From Farysia itapuensis (lineage: Eukaryota; Basidiomycota; Ustilaginomycetes; Ustilaginales; Ustilaginaceae), in NCBI GenBank assembly GCA_023212645.1, contig JALBYC010000017.1, positions 1 through 64,000 on the forward strand: a stretch of DNA of 64,000 nt, in the 5' to 3' direction. Shown in pieces: positions 39,264 to 50,647 of this stretch. Both the position numbers and the translations under genes were made by a program. The notes below the pieces were generated by a model. The model saw nothing but the letters and a program-made list of their open reading frames with translations. It had not been told where the DNA came from and made no database searches. Positions within the stretch are counted from its first letter, which is position 1, and each line of letters opens with the position of its first letter.

Positions 39264-39776
39264 GCTGAGCTTGATCCTATCCAAAGTGGCTTTGTGCTTG
39301 GTATACCAGACATCTCTGCTTACAGAGCACAAGATGGTGGAAGAATCTGAAACCCGGTTTTTGGCTCAGCCGGTGTCAACCTATTATTGCGCCTCCACTT
39401 TGGCGTACACGGTTGCTTCTGAATCACCGCTACGGCTTGCAAGACCGATCCTGTATGTGACAAGATAGCCAGTCAGACTCAGCGTGTTATTCTATGGTCA
39501 TCTTTGTGCTGCCTCAGACTGTTTTCATTTGTCGGTTGGTATGAGAGGGAAGTTGATTGGGCGTCAATTGTAGGCGAGCGGAGATTTTTCATTTTCGCGT
39601 TAATTTTTGGCTGTGCACTTTGCTTGGCGGTGCTCTGCTTTGTATACCCTCAAAACCACATCGCGTCGACGTATAGATCCCTTAGCCAGATCAATCTCTG
39701 TCCAGTGCACCCAGGATCGTTCGTCACTGCTACAGGTGCTATGCCGTGACTGCTGGTGTCCAGCAGCGTTCCTAAG
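39264..39776. other. Divergent intergenic region COQ8/MID1
   Basis: 513 bases containing both promoters. A short in-frame-looking ATG at 39741 is followed at once by a stop. No TATA box, repeat or RNA gene is evident. Confidence 0.45.
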
Positions 39777-41648
39777 ATGGACGCCTATATTCGCCATGTC
39801 GTTGCGTGGCTGGTATGTCTTTGCCTGATCATCGCGCCGTTTGGTTGCAATGCTCAGTCTTCCACAGTGACTCAGGCTTCCACAAGCACGTCTGCGACTG
39901 CCACTCGCACCACAACAGCTGTAGTCGCTGCGACACTGATCCCTGTCGCTCTCAATGACTCTCTCATCTCTCGATCTCGGATCGACGCGACTTCGAGCAG
40001 CGGCGCTTTCTTCAACTTGACCATACCGGCTACTCGCTTTACTGATGACAGTGACAGTGTCACCTTGTGGACTTCTGTGTCTCTTTGCGCCGGACCAGCC
40101 ATTCCACCGTACAATGTCTCCAATAGCACGCTGTTAGAAGAGCTCGAAATGTCAGCCACTGAGGCGCGACAGTCAACGCTACTAGGTCTCTTTGTGTCTG
40201 ACGATGATCGCTTTCAGCAGCCAGGTCCGGCCAACGCCAGCTCACTTGATTCCCGACACATTGGATATGCTCAAGGCGGGTGGACCTCGGTCGTGATTAC
40301 TGTACAGCAATCAAGCGAGAACAGCTCAGAAACCATCTGGCTTGGAGTTTGGCCTCCGCAAGATACAAGAGGAGTGTCGACAGGCACCTACGAGTTCCAG
40401 ATCGTCACTAGCAGTCATGCCAAAATGGAGGCCGTAGATTATACCCGACGAGCTCGTCTTGACGATACGGACAATAGACGCGCACTCGTCTCTTCTTTCA
40501 ACTACACTTTACCCGCACCGAACCTCACAGCCATCGTCCTGCCCACCTTTGGCATCAACTCATTACCAGATTCAGGCTACTTTAATTCCTCCTTCTGCGC
40601 CATTCAGGACGCCTGGTTCAACGCCACGCAGGACATTGACATCGACGACTCGGAAACGAAACGCGGCACCCAAGCCAACAACATAGACGACGTGCGACGT
40701 CAATTTATGATCGATGGACTCGATCCGGCCACAAATTACACTGTCTGGCTTGTCGAAACAAATGCAGTCAACAACGACTCAGCGCAAGGCCTCACGTCCA
40801 CGCTATTTCCCGCCATCAAGATGAAGACCAAGAGTGCCGACAACTGTCGCTTAGTTTCCGATCTGTCGTTCTGTCCCAACGTCGCCTATTCAATCCCCAT
40901 GAGCAGTGACATTTCCACAGCGTCCGCTTTGAACACTATCGAACAATACGTTACGCCAATCTTCAACAACTTCAGCACCATGGTCGATACCTTTCCCTGC
41001 AATGACCCTTACTTTGGCATGTATTCTTACGTGCAGACGTGCGAAACTTGCAAGGAAGCCTATCGAGATTGGCTTTGTGCAGTCACAATGCCAAGGTGCA
41101 CAGATGCTCTACCGGATCCGTACACGGAATCACGAGCAAGTCAGAACGGCAGCGATCTGACGGGGCGGCCCACCGGACTCAATGTTGACGTGTTGCCATA
41201 CATCGTCAATCGCAATGTTAACGGTACCTCGCCATCACGTCAAGCCTACATCGATCAAGACTTTCAACCTGGCACTTATGGCGAGTTACTCCCATGCATC
41301 TATACGTGCTACTTTGTAACTCGAACTTGTCCGCCACTCATCAATTGGGCATGTCCAGGTTGGGACATTACTGCTCAGAGGGACTACGGCACCTTTGCCG
41401 ATAGTGGAGTGGAGGGAATCGGTGCCAACGAGAATGGCGGCTCCGGCGCTGACGGCATGAGATGGGGTGGCTATCAACGCTACGTCGCCACAGACGCCTT
41501 TGGAAACGCATATTGTAACTCGATGGGAGTCGATTACCAGCTTCGCGAATCAAACTCGTCCCCGTCGCTACTGCAGAGCGCAACATCACGCACCTTGACT
41601 GGTACACTTGCCTTAGCCACTTCGCTGCTTATAGCTCTGTGTCTATAG
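39777..41648 (+). CDS. MID1: Stretch-activated calcium channel subunit MID1
   Basis: A 623-residue secretory-pathway glycoprotein that pairs with CCH1 to let calcium enter during mating, cell-wall stress and ER stress. A signal peptide covers about residues 1-27 (VVAWLVCLCLIIAPFGCNAQ). The middle region is rich in N-x-S/T sites (NVSNST, NASS, NYT, NFS). The C-terminal half carries the MID1 cysteine pattern: CRLVSDLSFCPNVAYSIP, CETCKEAYRDWLCAVTMPRC, PCIYTCYFVTRTCPPLINWACPGW. The C-terminus ends in a hydrophobic stretch (LTGTLALATSLLIALCL), suggesting a GPI or tail anchor. The ATG at 39777 is the first in frame and gives a clean signal peptide. Confidence 0.9.
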   Translation: MDAYIRHVVAWLVCLCLIIAPFGCNAQSSTVTQASTSTSATATRTTTAVVAATLIPVALNDSLISRSRIDATSSSGAFFNLTIPATRFTDDSDSVTLWTSVSLCAGPAIPPYNVSNSTLLEELEMSATEARQSTLLGLFVSDDDRFQQPGPANASSLDSRHIGYAQGGWTSVVITVQQSSENSSETIWLGVWPPQDTRGVSTGTYEFQIVTSSHAKMEAVDYTRRARLDDTDNRRALVSSFNYTLPAPNLTAIVLPTFGINSLPDSGYFNSSFCAIQDAWFNATQDIDIDDSETKRGTQANNIDDVRRQFMIDGLDPATNYTVWLVETNAVNNDSAQGLTSTLFPAIKMKTKSADNCRLVSDLSFCPNVAYSIPMSSDISTASALNTIEQYVTPIFNNFSTMVDTFPCNDPYFGMYSYVQTCETCKEAYRDWLCAVTMPRCTDALPDPYTESRASQNGSDLTGRPTGLNVDVLPYIVNRNVNGTSPSRQAYIDQDFQPGTYGELLPCIYTCYFVTRTCPPLINWACPGWDITAQRDYGTFADSGVEGIGANENGGSGADGMRWGGYQRYVATDAFGNAYCNSMGVDYQLRESNSSPSLLQSATSRTLTGTLALATSLLIALCL

Positions 41649-41863
41649 CGGCCGACTCGGCACTATTCATTGCCACAGCTGACACCTTGGACCTCGCATA
41701 TCATTGAACCTCGCATCTAGTCTCGCATAGCATAACAAGAAAGGGCGCATTGGGATTTTTAGTAGATTGCAAACGAATGTTTTGATCTCGACACGACTTT
41801 GGGAAGCGGGAGGTTTGTCTGAAGCGATGGCTGGGGCTGGGTGCTTAATATTTGCCTATGGAA

Positions 41864-42484
41864 TCATCCTTGGCTTGAATGAGACCGGTTGAGAACCCGC
41901 TGCCACCATCGCCTATTGCTGGTTGAAGGGCGAGCTGCTGGGTTCTGACGGATCCTCGTTGAAGCATATGCGCTCGACCGATACTTGGCGACGGTCTCGC
42001 GGTACTGCTGATTGGTGACCTTAATCTTCCTGAAACTCATGGTCGTCCAGAAATCTTTGATTCTCTGAACGATTCCTTGAGGTCGACCGTGGTATAGTAC
42101 TTCCTCATAGCCGCGCTTGGTGATCTTGGTCTCCTCCATGAAATGGTCTCTATATAGTTCAAGCAGCTTGTCCCATGGTCCTCTGAGATGCGAAGTGTCG
42201 ATTCTGAGTGTTGAGCCGCTAATGTTGCTAGAAGTCGTCGAGCGGGTGTTACGTTCAGCGTGAGCTACATACAGGGGAATGTACGTCCGGACGTGAAAAG
42301 ATGGCCACTCTTTCTCCAAGCGCGTGAAGCGCAGGTCGGTGACCGGGTGAGCTTCTTCGTTTGGAGTGAATCTTACGTAGCCAGCCGGGTCACCCAGGTT
42401 CTCGTGTATTACTGGAAGGGCCGAAACGCGACATAGTAGCCCGATGGAGAACAAGAACTGCAACAGGCAGTAAGTGATCACCAT
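41864..42484 (-). CDS. Predicted secreted protein of unknown function, candidate effector
   Basis: From the ATG at 42484 the product has 206 residues, with a signal peptide (VITYCLLQFLFSIGLLCRVSA) and probable cleavage after SA at about residue 22. The mature part has no cysteine, no membrane helix and no motif I recognise. It is basic toward the C-terminus and has a charged helical segment (DKLLELYRDHFMEETKITKRGYEEV). In-frame ATGs at 42580 and 42565 would bury the signal sequence, so I prefer the downstream one. In smuts many such orphan secreted proteins are effectors, but nothing in the sequence proves a host role. It stands alone between MID1 and NST1. Confidence 0.65.
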   Translation of the reverse strand: MVITYCLLQFLFSIGLLCRVSALPVIHENLGDPAGYVRFTPNEEAHPVTDLRFTRLEKEWPSFHVRTYIPLYVAHAERNTRSTTSSNISGSTLRIDTSHLRGPWDKLLELYRDHFMEETKITKRGYEEVLYHGRPQGIVQRIKDFWTTMSFRKIKVTNQQYRETVAKYRSSAYASTRIRQNPAARPSTSNRRWWQRVLNRSHSSQG

Positions 42485-42758
42485 AGCCAGCGCTGTTCGA
42501 GATACAGAGAAACAGACAGCGCTGGAAGCCACAAACGCTTTTGTAGATTGCCAACAGCTACACATTTCATAAGTGTACATAGGAGAGTTCTTTTGATTGC
42601 TCACACATTGTGGTTCTCATCTTTCACTTGCTTGAGCTAAGGTTGCTTCTGCTACCCAAAGTGATCGCTCCATCCCCATACACCAAACTGGAGCGCCACA
42701 GGCAGTGACATGGCATGCGACATACAAAGATGTACGAGGCACGACGTGCACAGGATAT

Positions 42759-42816
42759 GACGATGCACGACTCGACGATACCGACGATGCAACGATGCAA
42801 CGATTTAACGATGCAC
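42759..42816. repeat. Imperfect ACGATGCA tandem repeat array
   Basis: Six to seven copies of a CGATGCA/CGATACC/CGATTTA unit occur head to tail with small variations, several exactly eight bases apart. It looks like a degenerating minisatellite. Confidence 0.7.
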
Positions 42817-43236
42817 AATGGTGACACGAGTCTAACATCAAATTTCACCTACGTCAACCGCCGCAGTGACGAGCATTTACCCGTACGACAAGAACGGTCT
42901 GGGAAGAAACATGAGCGTGCAGCTCTGTTTGAAACCTCCCTGCTAACAAGGATAGGTCATCAAACTATCTGTGCTTCTTAGATGGCCTTCAGGGAGAAGC
43001 AGGGGCAAGGAGATTCAAGTACGCTATGGATTGGGAGAGCCAAAGTATGGTTGAGGTCAGCGGTCAAGGTGAGAGTGTGGACCCTTTTGGCCTTTTGGGT
43101 TCAAGGGAATGCGCGGAGAATACAAATGACCAAAGGCAAAAAGAGTTGATAATACAAATGAGGCAAAAGCGAAAATCATTTTCGATCAAATAGTAAAATC
43201 AGGCAGGTCTGAGCAGCAGCGAATGAATTGAGTGAA

Positions 43237-43256
43237 TGAGTGAGTGAGTGAGTGAG
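43237..43256. repeat. TGAG tetranucleotide microsatellite
   Basis: Five perfect TGAG units, preceded by imperfect GAAT/GAGT copies. Confidence 0.85.
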
Positions 43257-43631
43257 CTCTGCTCAACCGGCTGAGTATCTCTTGGCCACCCATCACACAC
43301 TCTCGTCTCTGTCGACCTCTGACATCTGTCTTTCCCACATCGACGTTGCACATCACCAACAGTCTCTGCATATCTGCACGCTCTGCTCCCCTGACATTTC
43401 AAACATCGTAGGGGCATCCTTGTGTGCGCAAGCAGCAGAGGCGTGTTGCATCTCACGGGGCTTCAAAGCAAAAAAGAAAAGCCTTGCAGCCTGTCTCCTA
43501 TGTCGCTACAAGCCAACACGCCATCTCTCTCCATCTTGGCGGCTTCGTTTGCGACTCATACATCTTCTTAGTGAGCAGTGCTTGCTAGTACCGGCTACTC
43601 ATCGTCTCTTTCCGGTCTCTCGACTTCGACA

Positions 43632-46600
43632 ATGGCAAAGTCAAAGCTCCCGCGTTCCACGCCGGCTGCTCGTCCCACCCAGCAGCCGCCGCCCAAGCTC
43701 ACGGATGCAATGTCTCAGTCTGCCAAGCTCTCCATGCCAGGAGCGTCTACCCCGCCACGCTCCGCCTCTCCTCTTTCCTTGAATGACGCCGACAGCAGCT
43801 CCTTGTCTGCTTCAGCCAAGAAGAAGAAGAAAAAGGCCAAGGCAAGAGCAAAGGACTCTGATTATGTTGACGAGCATGACTTTGATCTACAAGCTTCCAA
43901 TCTCAATCAACGTCCACGGTCACCAACCTCTCTTGCCGCCAGAGCCCAAGCTCAGGCACAACTTTTGGCTGCCGCAAGCGAGCTCTACCGTCGCATCGAG
44001 GGTGATCCACAGGGTATACCCGACGATGATGCCTACTGGACGTCATTGCCGGCTCATCTGAGGACATTCATTCGCAACGCGCTGCCTCTCGGTCAATTCC
44101 CTCCCGCCGCACAAGCCGCTCTAGACGGTAATCCCAATGATCCCAAAACACGCCACGACTCAACCAAAGCAATGATTGCAGTCGCACAGCAGCTTGCTCA
44201 AGCTGCGCATGCTTCTCAGCGCCATCTGCAACAGTTCCCGTCTGGCAACCATGCCTACCCGCCATTGCCGTTTGATCCTTCTATCTTTGCCGATCTCGCG
44301 CTTCACCCCGATCAGCCAATGCCTCCGCTCTCCCATCCCAATCCCAACTCAACTCAGCATGGCAACACCAACGGCACGTATGCTCAATATTCTTCCAGTC
44401 CAAACCCTCCGCCGACACAGCCTCCGGGTGAGCCTCTCCCGCCGCCCGTGGTCCTCTACAACAACTTTGAAGACGACGCAGACAGGTACGACGACCGAGA
44501 CGACGGTGAAGAGTATTGCAGCTATGACGAGCTCGAAGCAGACGCAGCCATGTTGGATCCTCAGGGCAACTTGCTCCGTCACCGAAACGGTGTTTGGGTA
44601 CATGATGATTCTGATCACGCCCATGGCCCCAATGGTACGACACCCATCTCGGACGGCATGCGCACTTCTTCCAAAAACAACAAGAAGAAGAAAAAGAAGA
44701 AAAAGGCCTCTTCTGCACAACAGCCTGCTGATGATGATCTCCATGATCTAGAACCAGAGGCGCCTGTCCCACCCAAGCCCGTTCCCAGCATTCCAGCCCC
44801 GACGACCAACGTCCCGTCGGTCAATCGTAGTACCAATCCGCCACCACCGAGCTCTCGAGCTGCGGGCAAGCAGCCCATGACCTTTAACTCTAATGGCAAG
44901 ACAGCAGCAAGACCTGTCAACGGTGTTGCCCCGTCTGTCTCTGGCAAGCGCTCCGTTTCGTCTTCGACCCATGCTCCGCTCAATCCGACCGTCAACAACG
45001 CCAAGATCTGGTCGACAAGCTCTGCAGAAGAGCGAGAACGGATCAAGGAGTTCTGGCTGGGTCTGTCAATGAAGGACAGACAGAAGCTTGTCCAAGTCGA
45101 AAAGGAGACGGTGCTCAAAAAGATGAAGGAGCAACAGCGGCACCTATGCAGTTGCGCCGTTTGTGGTCGAAAGCGCTCCGCAATCGAGGACGAGCTCGAA
45201 GTTCTATACGATGCCTATTACGATGAGCTAGAAGACTATGCCAATCATCAGCAGCGATGGGTCACGAGTGGCGGCACTATTCCTCCGCCGCCTGGGCCAG
45301 GCCCATTCCCTGGCAGCGTAGCGCTTGATTCAAGTGGCGCTGTCATTGGCGGGGATCCTTTGTCAAAGACTCGTGCGCACGCCAGAGATGGCAGACACAC
45401 TCACAGTCACCACCACCATCATCACCACCATCACGGTCAGCAGCGCACTGCTCTTCATCCCGAATCCTCAGACGGGTACGATGACGAGGAGCTTGACGAT
45501 GATGCAGACTACGACGACGAGGATGACGACGCCGACTACGACGATGAGGAGGATGACGACGAACTCGATCTCGAAAGAGAAAGATTGAGGGATGACTATC
45601 ACAAGCGTGCTCCTGTTGTTCCTGCTACCCGCCGACGTGGAGCTGATGACAATGACCTCTTCGGCCTCGGCAACAGCTTGACGGTCAAAGGCGGCATACT
45701 GACTGTGGCCGACGACATGCTGAAAAACGATGGCCGCAAGTTCCTAGAGATGATGGAGCAGCTCGCAGAGCGGAGAATGCACCGAGAAGAACTCACCGGT
45801 GCCGAACTGGCTCTGGCCGAAGACGAGGAAGATGATGACCATCTCGACGATCTTGATGATGAGGACGGTCTTGACGACGACGAAGACGACGAGGAGGACA
45901 ATATCCTCACCGACGAGCAACGTATGGAGGAAGGTCGCAAGATGTTCCAGATCTTTGCCGCTCGCATGTTTGAGCAGCGCGTACTCCAGGCCTACCGCGA
46001 GCGTGTCGCACAGGAACGTCAGCTCCAGCTACTGCGTGAACTTGAGGAGGAGGACTCGAACGAAAAGGCTCGCGAAGCACGTCGACAAAAGGAGACGCAG
46101 AAGAAGAAGGACAAGAAAAAGGCACAGAAGGAGGCCAAAGATGCCGAAAAGAATCGCAAGGACCTCGAAAAGGCAGCTGCCGAGGCCGAGGTTCGCGCTC
46201 AGCTGCAAGCCGTTCGTGACGCAGAGCTCAAGAAGCAAGAAGAGATTCGTCTCAAGAAGGAAGCCGAGCGTAAAGCCAAGGATGAAGAAAAGGCCAAAAA
46301 GGACGAAGAAAAACGTCGTCGACTTGCCGAAGAGCGTGAACGCGAGCTGGAACGAGAGCGAAAGCGCAGGGAGAAGGAAGAAAAGGCGCGACTCGAACGA
46401 GAGGCTCAAGAGCAGGCCAAGCGTGACAAAGAAGAAGAGGCGCGTAGAGTCAAAGAGGAGCAGGATCGAGTACAGCGCGAAAAGGCTGAGAAGGAACGCA
46501 AGGCCAAAGAGGAGCAGGAGCGCAAGTCGGAAGCGCTCAAGAAGGAGAAGGAGGCTAAAGCTCAAGCTCAGCGAGATGCCAAGCAGACCTCTTCAACCAA

Positions 46601-48443
46601 CTCCGCGCCATCCCGTACTGTGCCGGTCTCCCCTGCCGGCGCTCGCTCAACTGCATCCAAGTCTCCAGGACCTGCACATGCCCAATCTGCTGGCCGAGCT
46701 GCAAAGTCTGGCTCGATTCCTAGTTCTCCAGCGGTCCCAGCGTCCAGCACTCGAGCTGCTGGTGGATCTCGTGGCGGTGCTACTCAGAAGTTTGCCACGA
46801 CCTCGATGCCTCCTGGTCTATCTGCAGCTCCTGCAACGAGCGCTTCAACGCTCCCTGCTCCGCCGCAGGGCTTGCCGCCTCGACCATCGACAGCAGTGTT
46901 GACGCCCACAGGATCAGTTTCGCAGGGATCGTCGGTGTCAGTTGCTGCCAACGCCGGATTGCCACGCCCTCCTGTCAACACTGGCGTGCCGGTCTCGCTT
47001 CCTCCACTTGGTTTTGGTACGATCGGCGTGACTACACCCAGCACAGCTTCATCCGTACCTAATCAGGCTCCGACGGCAAGCTTGTCCCCTCAGCCTGCTT
47101 CCTCATTCGTTCACGAGAAGAGCCCACTTCAAGCCAATCATCCGACATCTCAGGCGCACTCAGCGATTGGTGCACCTGGTTCGCGTTCGGCCGAGAGCTA
47201 CTCGTCGCCTACACTGCCTAACGGCATGACAGTCGGAGGAGAGCCTGGACTGCCACCTGGTCTGAGTGGCATGGCCAATAGCCTTGCTTCGCTGAATCTC
47301 GGTGGTAGCTCAATGCATGCCGGCATAAACATGGCATCTGTGCAGCATGGTGCGGCCCCTGGTCAGCCCGCGTTTTCTCCTATTGGCAGCGGTGCAGACG
47401 CTCTTCGAAGCCGAACGACCTCGTTTGTTGACACGGATCCGATGGCCGCCTTTGGAGGCATGCGTCCGAGCTCGTCTGCGACGCAACGGGCCAACTTCCG
47501 TCCAAGCCAGCCTGCGCCTATTGGGCCGATTGGTCGACCGAAAGCCGTGGAAGCGATCCACCATGATGAGCACATCGGACACTTTGGCAACGGCCGGTCT
47601 TCGAGTAACACGAGCGGCTCTGGTGCTACGAGCCCGCGTCTTCCTGAAGGCATTCTCGGCAGCTCGGCGCTTGGTGGCGACGATGACATTATCGACCCGA
47701 AGCCAAGGCGGACAAGCCATACGATTCCGATCGGTGGAGGAGCTACAGGCGGTGGTGCCGGTGGTGGATTCTACGGTGCTGGTGGTCCAGTTGGCGGTGG
47801 CGGTGGCTTTGGTATGGGGCCCACGTCGTCTCCCTGGAGCTCGTTCTCAGCTGGCGGAGGTGCTGGAGTTGGTGGTGGCGCACAGCCGACACCTGGGCCT
47901 TTGTCGCCTCCATTCAACGGTGGAGCTGGAGCTGGCGCTATTGGGTCTGCTGCGTTTGGATCTGGCTCAGGTACTGGATCGTCGGTTATGGGTGGAGCGG
48001 GGCATGCGGGTCAACCGGACCCGTGGTCACGAGCACCTTCCAGCTGGGACCGCGCGCGGTATGCGTTTGAGCAACCAGGCGGGCCGGGTGCAGGCACAGG
48101 TCCCTCTAGCGGCCTGGGCAGTATCGGAGGCGGTTTGCACGGCGGGAACGGAGCAACGCAGTCACAGCAACAGCAGCATCAGCAACAACAGCAGCAGGCT
48201 CACCACATGACCGGACCCAATACGGCTGGCGCCCACCACTCGCTCGGCATGGCTCCTGGCTCGAGCAGTCCGTTCAGTCTCGGCGCACCGGGTCCACGCA
48301 ACCTGTTTGGCGCTCCCGGAAGCGGAAGTGGAAGTGGATCCATGTCTGCCCATCCAGGCGCCATCGGCGTCCTCCCCTCCGCCCTCTCACCCACTTCTTC
48401 AGCCTCCGCCGCAAACCGTCACCTCAGCGGCAACCACGACTAG
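43632..48443 (+). CDS. NST1: Stress response protein NST1
   Basis: A 1603-residue largely disordered protein; NST1 family members affect salt tolerance and associate with mRNA-processing factors in yeast. The conserved region spans about 456-540, with [23 protein letters not shown] and [20 protein letters not shown] (in outline: a W-L-G-L-S helix and C-x-C-x2-C). A second conserved block is [22 protein letters not shown]. Between and after these lie a polyhistidine run (about 593-602), several Asp/Glu-rich tracts, and a long charged Lys/Glu coiled coil (about 776-983, including [24 protein letters not shown] repeats). The C-terminus is Gly/Pro/Ser-rich with a polyglutamine stretch (about 1510-1525). 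The ATG at 43632 is the first in frame. No intron is needed. Confidence 0.88.
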   Translation: MAKSKLPRSTPAARPTQQPPPKLTDAMSQSAKLSMPGASTPPRSASPLSLNDADSSSLSASAKKKKKKAKARAKDSDYVDEHDFDLQASNLNQRPRSPTSLAARAQAQAQLLAAASELYRRIEGDPQGIPDDDAYWTSLPAHLRTFIRNALPLGQFPPAAQAALDGNPNDPKTRHDSTKAMIAVAQQLAQAAHASQRHLQQFPSGNHAYPPLPFDPSIFADLALHPDQPMPPLSHPNPNSTQHGNTNGTYAQYSSSPNPPPTQPPGEPLPPPVVLYNNFEDDADRYDDRDDGEEYCSYDELEADAAMLDPQGNLLRHRNGVWVHDDSDHAHGPNGTTPISDGMRTSSKNNKKKKKKKKASSAQQPADDDLHDLEPEAPVPPKPVPSIPAPTTNVPSVNRSTNPPPPSSRAAGKQPMTFNSNGKTAARPVNGVAPSVSGKRSVSSSTHAPLNPTVNNAKIWSTSSAEERERIKEFWLGLSMKDRQKLVQVEKETVLKKMKEQQRHLCSCAVCGRKRSAIEDELEVLYDAYYDELEDYANHQQRWVTSGGTIPPPPGPGPFPGSVALDSSGAVIGGDPLSKTRAHARDGRHTHSHHHHHHHHHGQQRTALHPESSDGYDDEELDDDADYDDEDDDADYDDEEDDDELDLERERLRDDYHKRAPVVPATRRRGADDNDLFGLGNSLTVKGGILTVADDMLKNDGRKFLEMMEQLAERRMHREELTGAELALAEDEEDDDHLDDLDDEDGLDDDEDDEEDNILTDEQRMEEGRKMFQIFAARMFEQRVLQAYRERVAQERQLQLLRELEEEDSNEKAREARRQKETQKKKDKKKAQKEAKDAEKNRKDLEKAAAEAEVRAQLQAVRDAELKKQEEIRLKKEAERKAKDEEKAKKDEEKRRRLAEERERELERERKRREKEEKARLEREAQEQAKRDKEEEARRVKEEQDRVQREKAEKERKAKEEQERKSEALKKEKEAKAQAQRDAKQTSSTNSAPSRTVPVSPAGARSTASKSPGPAHAQSAGRAAKSGSIPSSPAVPASSTRAAGGSRGGATQKFATTSMPPGLSAAPATSASTLPAPPQGLPPRPSTAVLTPTGSVSQGSSVSVAANAGLPRPPVNTGVPVSLPPLGFGTIGVTTPSTASSVPNQAPTASLSPQPASSFVHEKSPLQANHPTSQAHSAIGAPGSRSAESYSSPTLPNGMTVGGEPGLPPGLSGMANSLASLNLGGSSMHAGINMASVQHGAAPGQPAFSPIGSGADALRSRTTSFVDTDPMAAFGGMRPSSSATQRANFRPSQPAPIGPIGRPKAVEAIHHDEHIGHFGNGRSSSNTSGSGATSPRLPEGILGSSALGGDDDIIDPKPRRTSHTIPIGGGATGGGAGGGFYGAGGPVGGGGGFGMGPTSSPWSSFSAGGGAGVGGGAQPTPGPLSPPFNGGAGAGAIGSAAFGSGSGTGSSVMGGAGHAGQPDPWSRAPSSWDRARYAFEQPGGPGAGTGPSSGLGSIGGGLHGGNGATQSQQQQHQQQQQQAHHMTGPNTAGAHHSLGMAPGSSSPFSLGAPGPRNLFGAPGSGSGSGSMSAHPGAIGVLPSALSPTSSASAANRHLSGNHD

Positions 48444-48797
48444 TTCACCTCACGCCGTACACTCTTCAATTCTTTTCCCTTCTTGCCTCGCACCTCCCCC
48501 ACTCCTGCGTGTTCACATCCCCCCTTTACCTCCCCTTCCACCCCATCTCTCACACACCTGCCGTTCTAAGTCTCTCAAATCAAAACAGTATTGAGTCGAT
48601 TCTTCCCTCTCAGATCGTTCTCGGACTCGGTCTGTGTGTGTGAGTAGATCTTTGATTTCCGTGACTGTAAAGTAGCAATACATGAGTAGTTGAACCGGGT
48701 AATATCTGGGTGTTGGCTAAGACAAAAAGACCGACGACCATAGGGTGGTGGTTACAAACGCCGAGAGGGGAGGAGAGCGGGGGCGGGGGGAGGAATC
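48444..48797. other. Convergent 3' region NST1/UNC93-like, with G-rich tract
   Basis: 354 bases: a pyrimidine-rich NST1 3' flank, then a G-rich stretch (48763-48793) with runs of four, five and six guanines, followed by the stop of the minus-strand transporter gene. No ORF of interest. Confidence 0.5.
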
Positions 48798-50186
48798 TTA
48801 GTTCTTCTTGTCGTCGAGGTCGGAAGCGGTGTCGTTGACTGCTGCGCCGCTTTCGAGGATTTGGGTCTGGTCGAGGTCTTTTACATAGACGGGTTGTTCT
48901 TCTGTGTAGTTGGTTTCCTTGATGCCGAGAATGACGATGAGTGCAAAGGGGAAGGAGAAGAGGAGCAGGCCAAACACGGCGCCGACCTCGTTGATGTACG
49001 GGATGGAGACGGCGTCCATGATAAAGGCAACAGCGGCACCGAGCGACTGCACTGCTTTGTAGAGACCTGCAAAGCGGGCCAGCTCAAAGGGGTCGTTGGT
49101 GATGGCGCCCATGATCCAGTAGGCAAGACCTTGGTAGAAAGCATCGCCAATGTCGTACAGCACGAGAACCGACATGGGCTCGGCAAAGGCACTGTCGGCA
49201 TAGTTGATCTTGTGTGGCCACACAGTCTGGCGTGTGATGGGTCGCTGGTAGTTGATACCCCAGCTGTATGCGATGATGATGAACACCATGGTCAGAGTCC
49301 AGCCGACAATTCCGCGGTTTCGACGAGACATGGGCAACTTGTCAAGCAAGAGACCGAGGATGATTGCACCAACGATCTGGCCGACCGACTTGACGACACC
49401 ATTGACACTTCGCGCGGGAGCGTCAAACACCTTGAACGCAAACGAGCCTTGGTAGGGATAGAAGAAGTTGGATGCAAAGAACATGGGGAGGAGAAGCAAG
49501 ATATTGCGGTTCTTGAGCGTAGACATCATTGCGTACAGCTCTTCTTTGGGGGTGTTGGACTTGGCAGCTTTGACTAGGGTACCGTCTCGACGAACGACTC
49601 GGTTCGGAGGCAGAAGCGTCCACGTGAGACCAACACCGACCATGATGACAGCGAAGAATGCAATGTAGGTGGTTGTCTTGACAGCATCAAGTCCACCATC
49701 CTTTAGGTTGATACCAAGAGCGATCAGGCCGCCCATGAGACTGCCGCAGTTGAAGATGGTCCAGAAAGTACTGAAAGCCCGACCCTTTTCGGCTTCGGTA
49801 GGGTAGGCCATCATGATGACACCTTGCGCAGTCCAGAGCAGGGCAGCGCATCCACCGAGGATAGCACCAGACAAGATCAGGAACCAGTCGACCGACTTCT
49901 CCTGGTAGACCCAGAGCGCTGCGAGGTAGAGGGCGTAGCCCAATGAACCACAGAAGAGGGTGATGCGGGGACCAAAGACGTTGTTGAATGAACCAGAGAC
50001 AAGACCAGTAGCAGCAAAGAGCGCATACAGTACTGCGTTGGTAATGTTGGAAAGAGTGATGCTCTGAGTTCCTCCTGCTCCGAGGTTGCTCACGGCGGAG
50101 AACATGCCAACGGTGCAGAAGCACACGAAGGAGACCAGCACCACCTGGAACATGGGAGATGTGTATCGAATCTTGCCGCCAAACAT
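48798..50186 (-). CDS. UNC93-like major facilitator protein
   Basis: A 462-residue polytopic membrane protein with about 11-12 hydrophobic helices. Features of the fungal UNC93-like/DUF895 family are visible: FQVVLVSFVCFCTVGMFSAV in helix one, SNLGAGGTQ, and the loop YPTEAEKGRAFSTFWTIFNCGSLMGG. ILGGCAALLWTAQGVIMMAY is a typical family segment. The animal founder UNC-93 regulates a potassium channel; fungal members are uncharacterised transporters, some located in the vacuole or plasma membrane. The C-terminal tail is acidic and cytosolic. A TATATA lies about 70 bases upstream of the ATG on the minus strand (50257-50262). Confidence 0.87.
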   Translation of the reverse strand: MFGGKIRYTSPMFQVVLVSFVCFCTVGMFSAVSNLGAGGTQSITLSNITNAVLYALFAATGLVSGSFNNVFGPRITLFCGSLGYALYLAALWVYQEKSVDWFLILSGAILGGCAALLWTAQGVIMMAYPTEAEKGRAFSTFWTIFNCGSLMGGLIALGINLKDGGLDAVKTTTYIAFFAVIMVGVGLTWTLLPPNRVVRRDGTLVKAAKSNTPKEELYAMMSTLKNRNILLLLPMFFASNFFYPYQGSFAFKVFDAPARSVNGVVKSVGQIVGAIILGLLLDKLPMSRRNRGIVGWTLTMVFIIIAYSWGINYQRPITRQTVWPHKINYADSAFAEPMSVLVLYDIGDAFYQGLAYWIMGAITNDPFELARFAGLYKAVQSLGAAVAFIMDAVSIPYINEVGAVFGLLLFSFPFALIVILGIKETNYTEEQPVYVKDLDQTQILESGAAVNDTASDLDDKKN

Positions 50187-50647
50187 CTTGAAGGGGAGTC
50201 TAGGGGTGGGAGAGTGGATGAGGGAAGGTGTGGGTCAGGACGAGAAAGTGGGACGATATATAGCAGACTGGGGACAGGTCTGCTGCATGGTGGCCAGGAG
50301 GGAGACAATCCTCAGGTACGCAACATGGATATGCGTGGCATCTTGGAGTGATTAGCCTGAAAGACCTTGTCGGCTCGGGGTCGGACGATAAGCCAAGGGA
50401 GAGATTGGGTCAGTGTGGGGAATGGTTGTTACCAGAATCGCTTGGCGTTTTCCGCGTCGCCGGTCAATTTGGGTTTTAGATTTCGCATTCCGACCCAGTT
50501 GAGTGGTTCCATTCTGCGTCGGTCCGTCTCGGTGCCGCTTCAGGGTCCAATCGATTGCTGGGACGGGGTCAAGCGGTCTCATGACCCTCATTCGTATCTC
50601 GGCGTCTTCGCCGCAATCGATACCCCACACCTTTGCTTTCAATGTAA
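50187..50647. other. Spacer upstream of the UNC93-like gene
   Basis: 461 bases. The UNC93-like promoter with a minus-strand TATATA at about 50257-50262 is at the left, and the 3' flank of the DUF2306-like gene at the right. Nothing else is recognisable. Confidence 0.45.

Larger units (their letters stand above)
42485..43631. other. Intergenic region with short tandem repeats, secreted-protein and NST1 promoters
   Basis: 1147 bases. It includes an ACGATGCA-type repeat array (42759-42816), a TGAG microsatellite (43237-43256) and a pyrimidine-rich leader before NST1. ORFs in it are short, overlap the repeats and have no recognisable domains. Confidence 0.6.

Noticed and set aside
46029..46565. 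178-codon minus-strand ORF with Leu/Phe-rich, membrane-like translation
   Set aside because: It is the complement of the Lys/Glu coiled-coil repeats of NST1; the Leu/Phe richness is a codon artefact.
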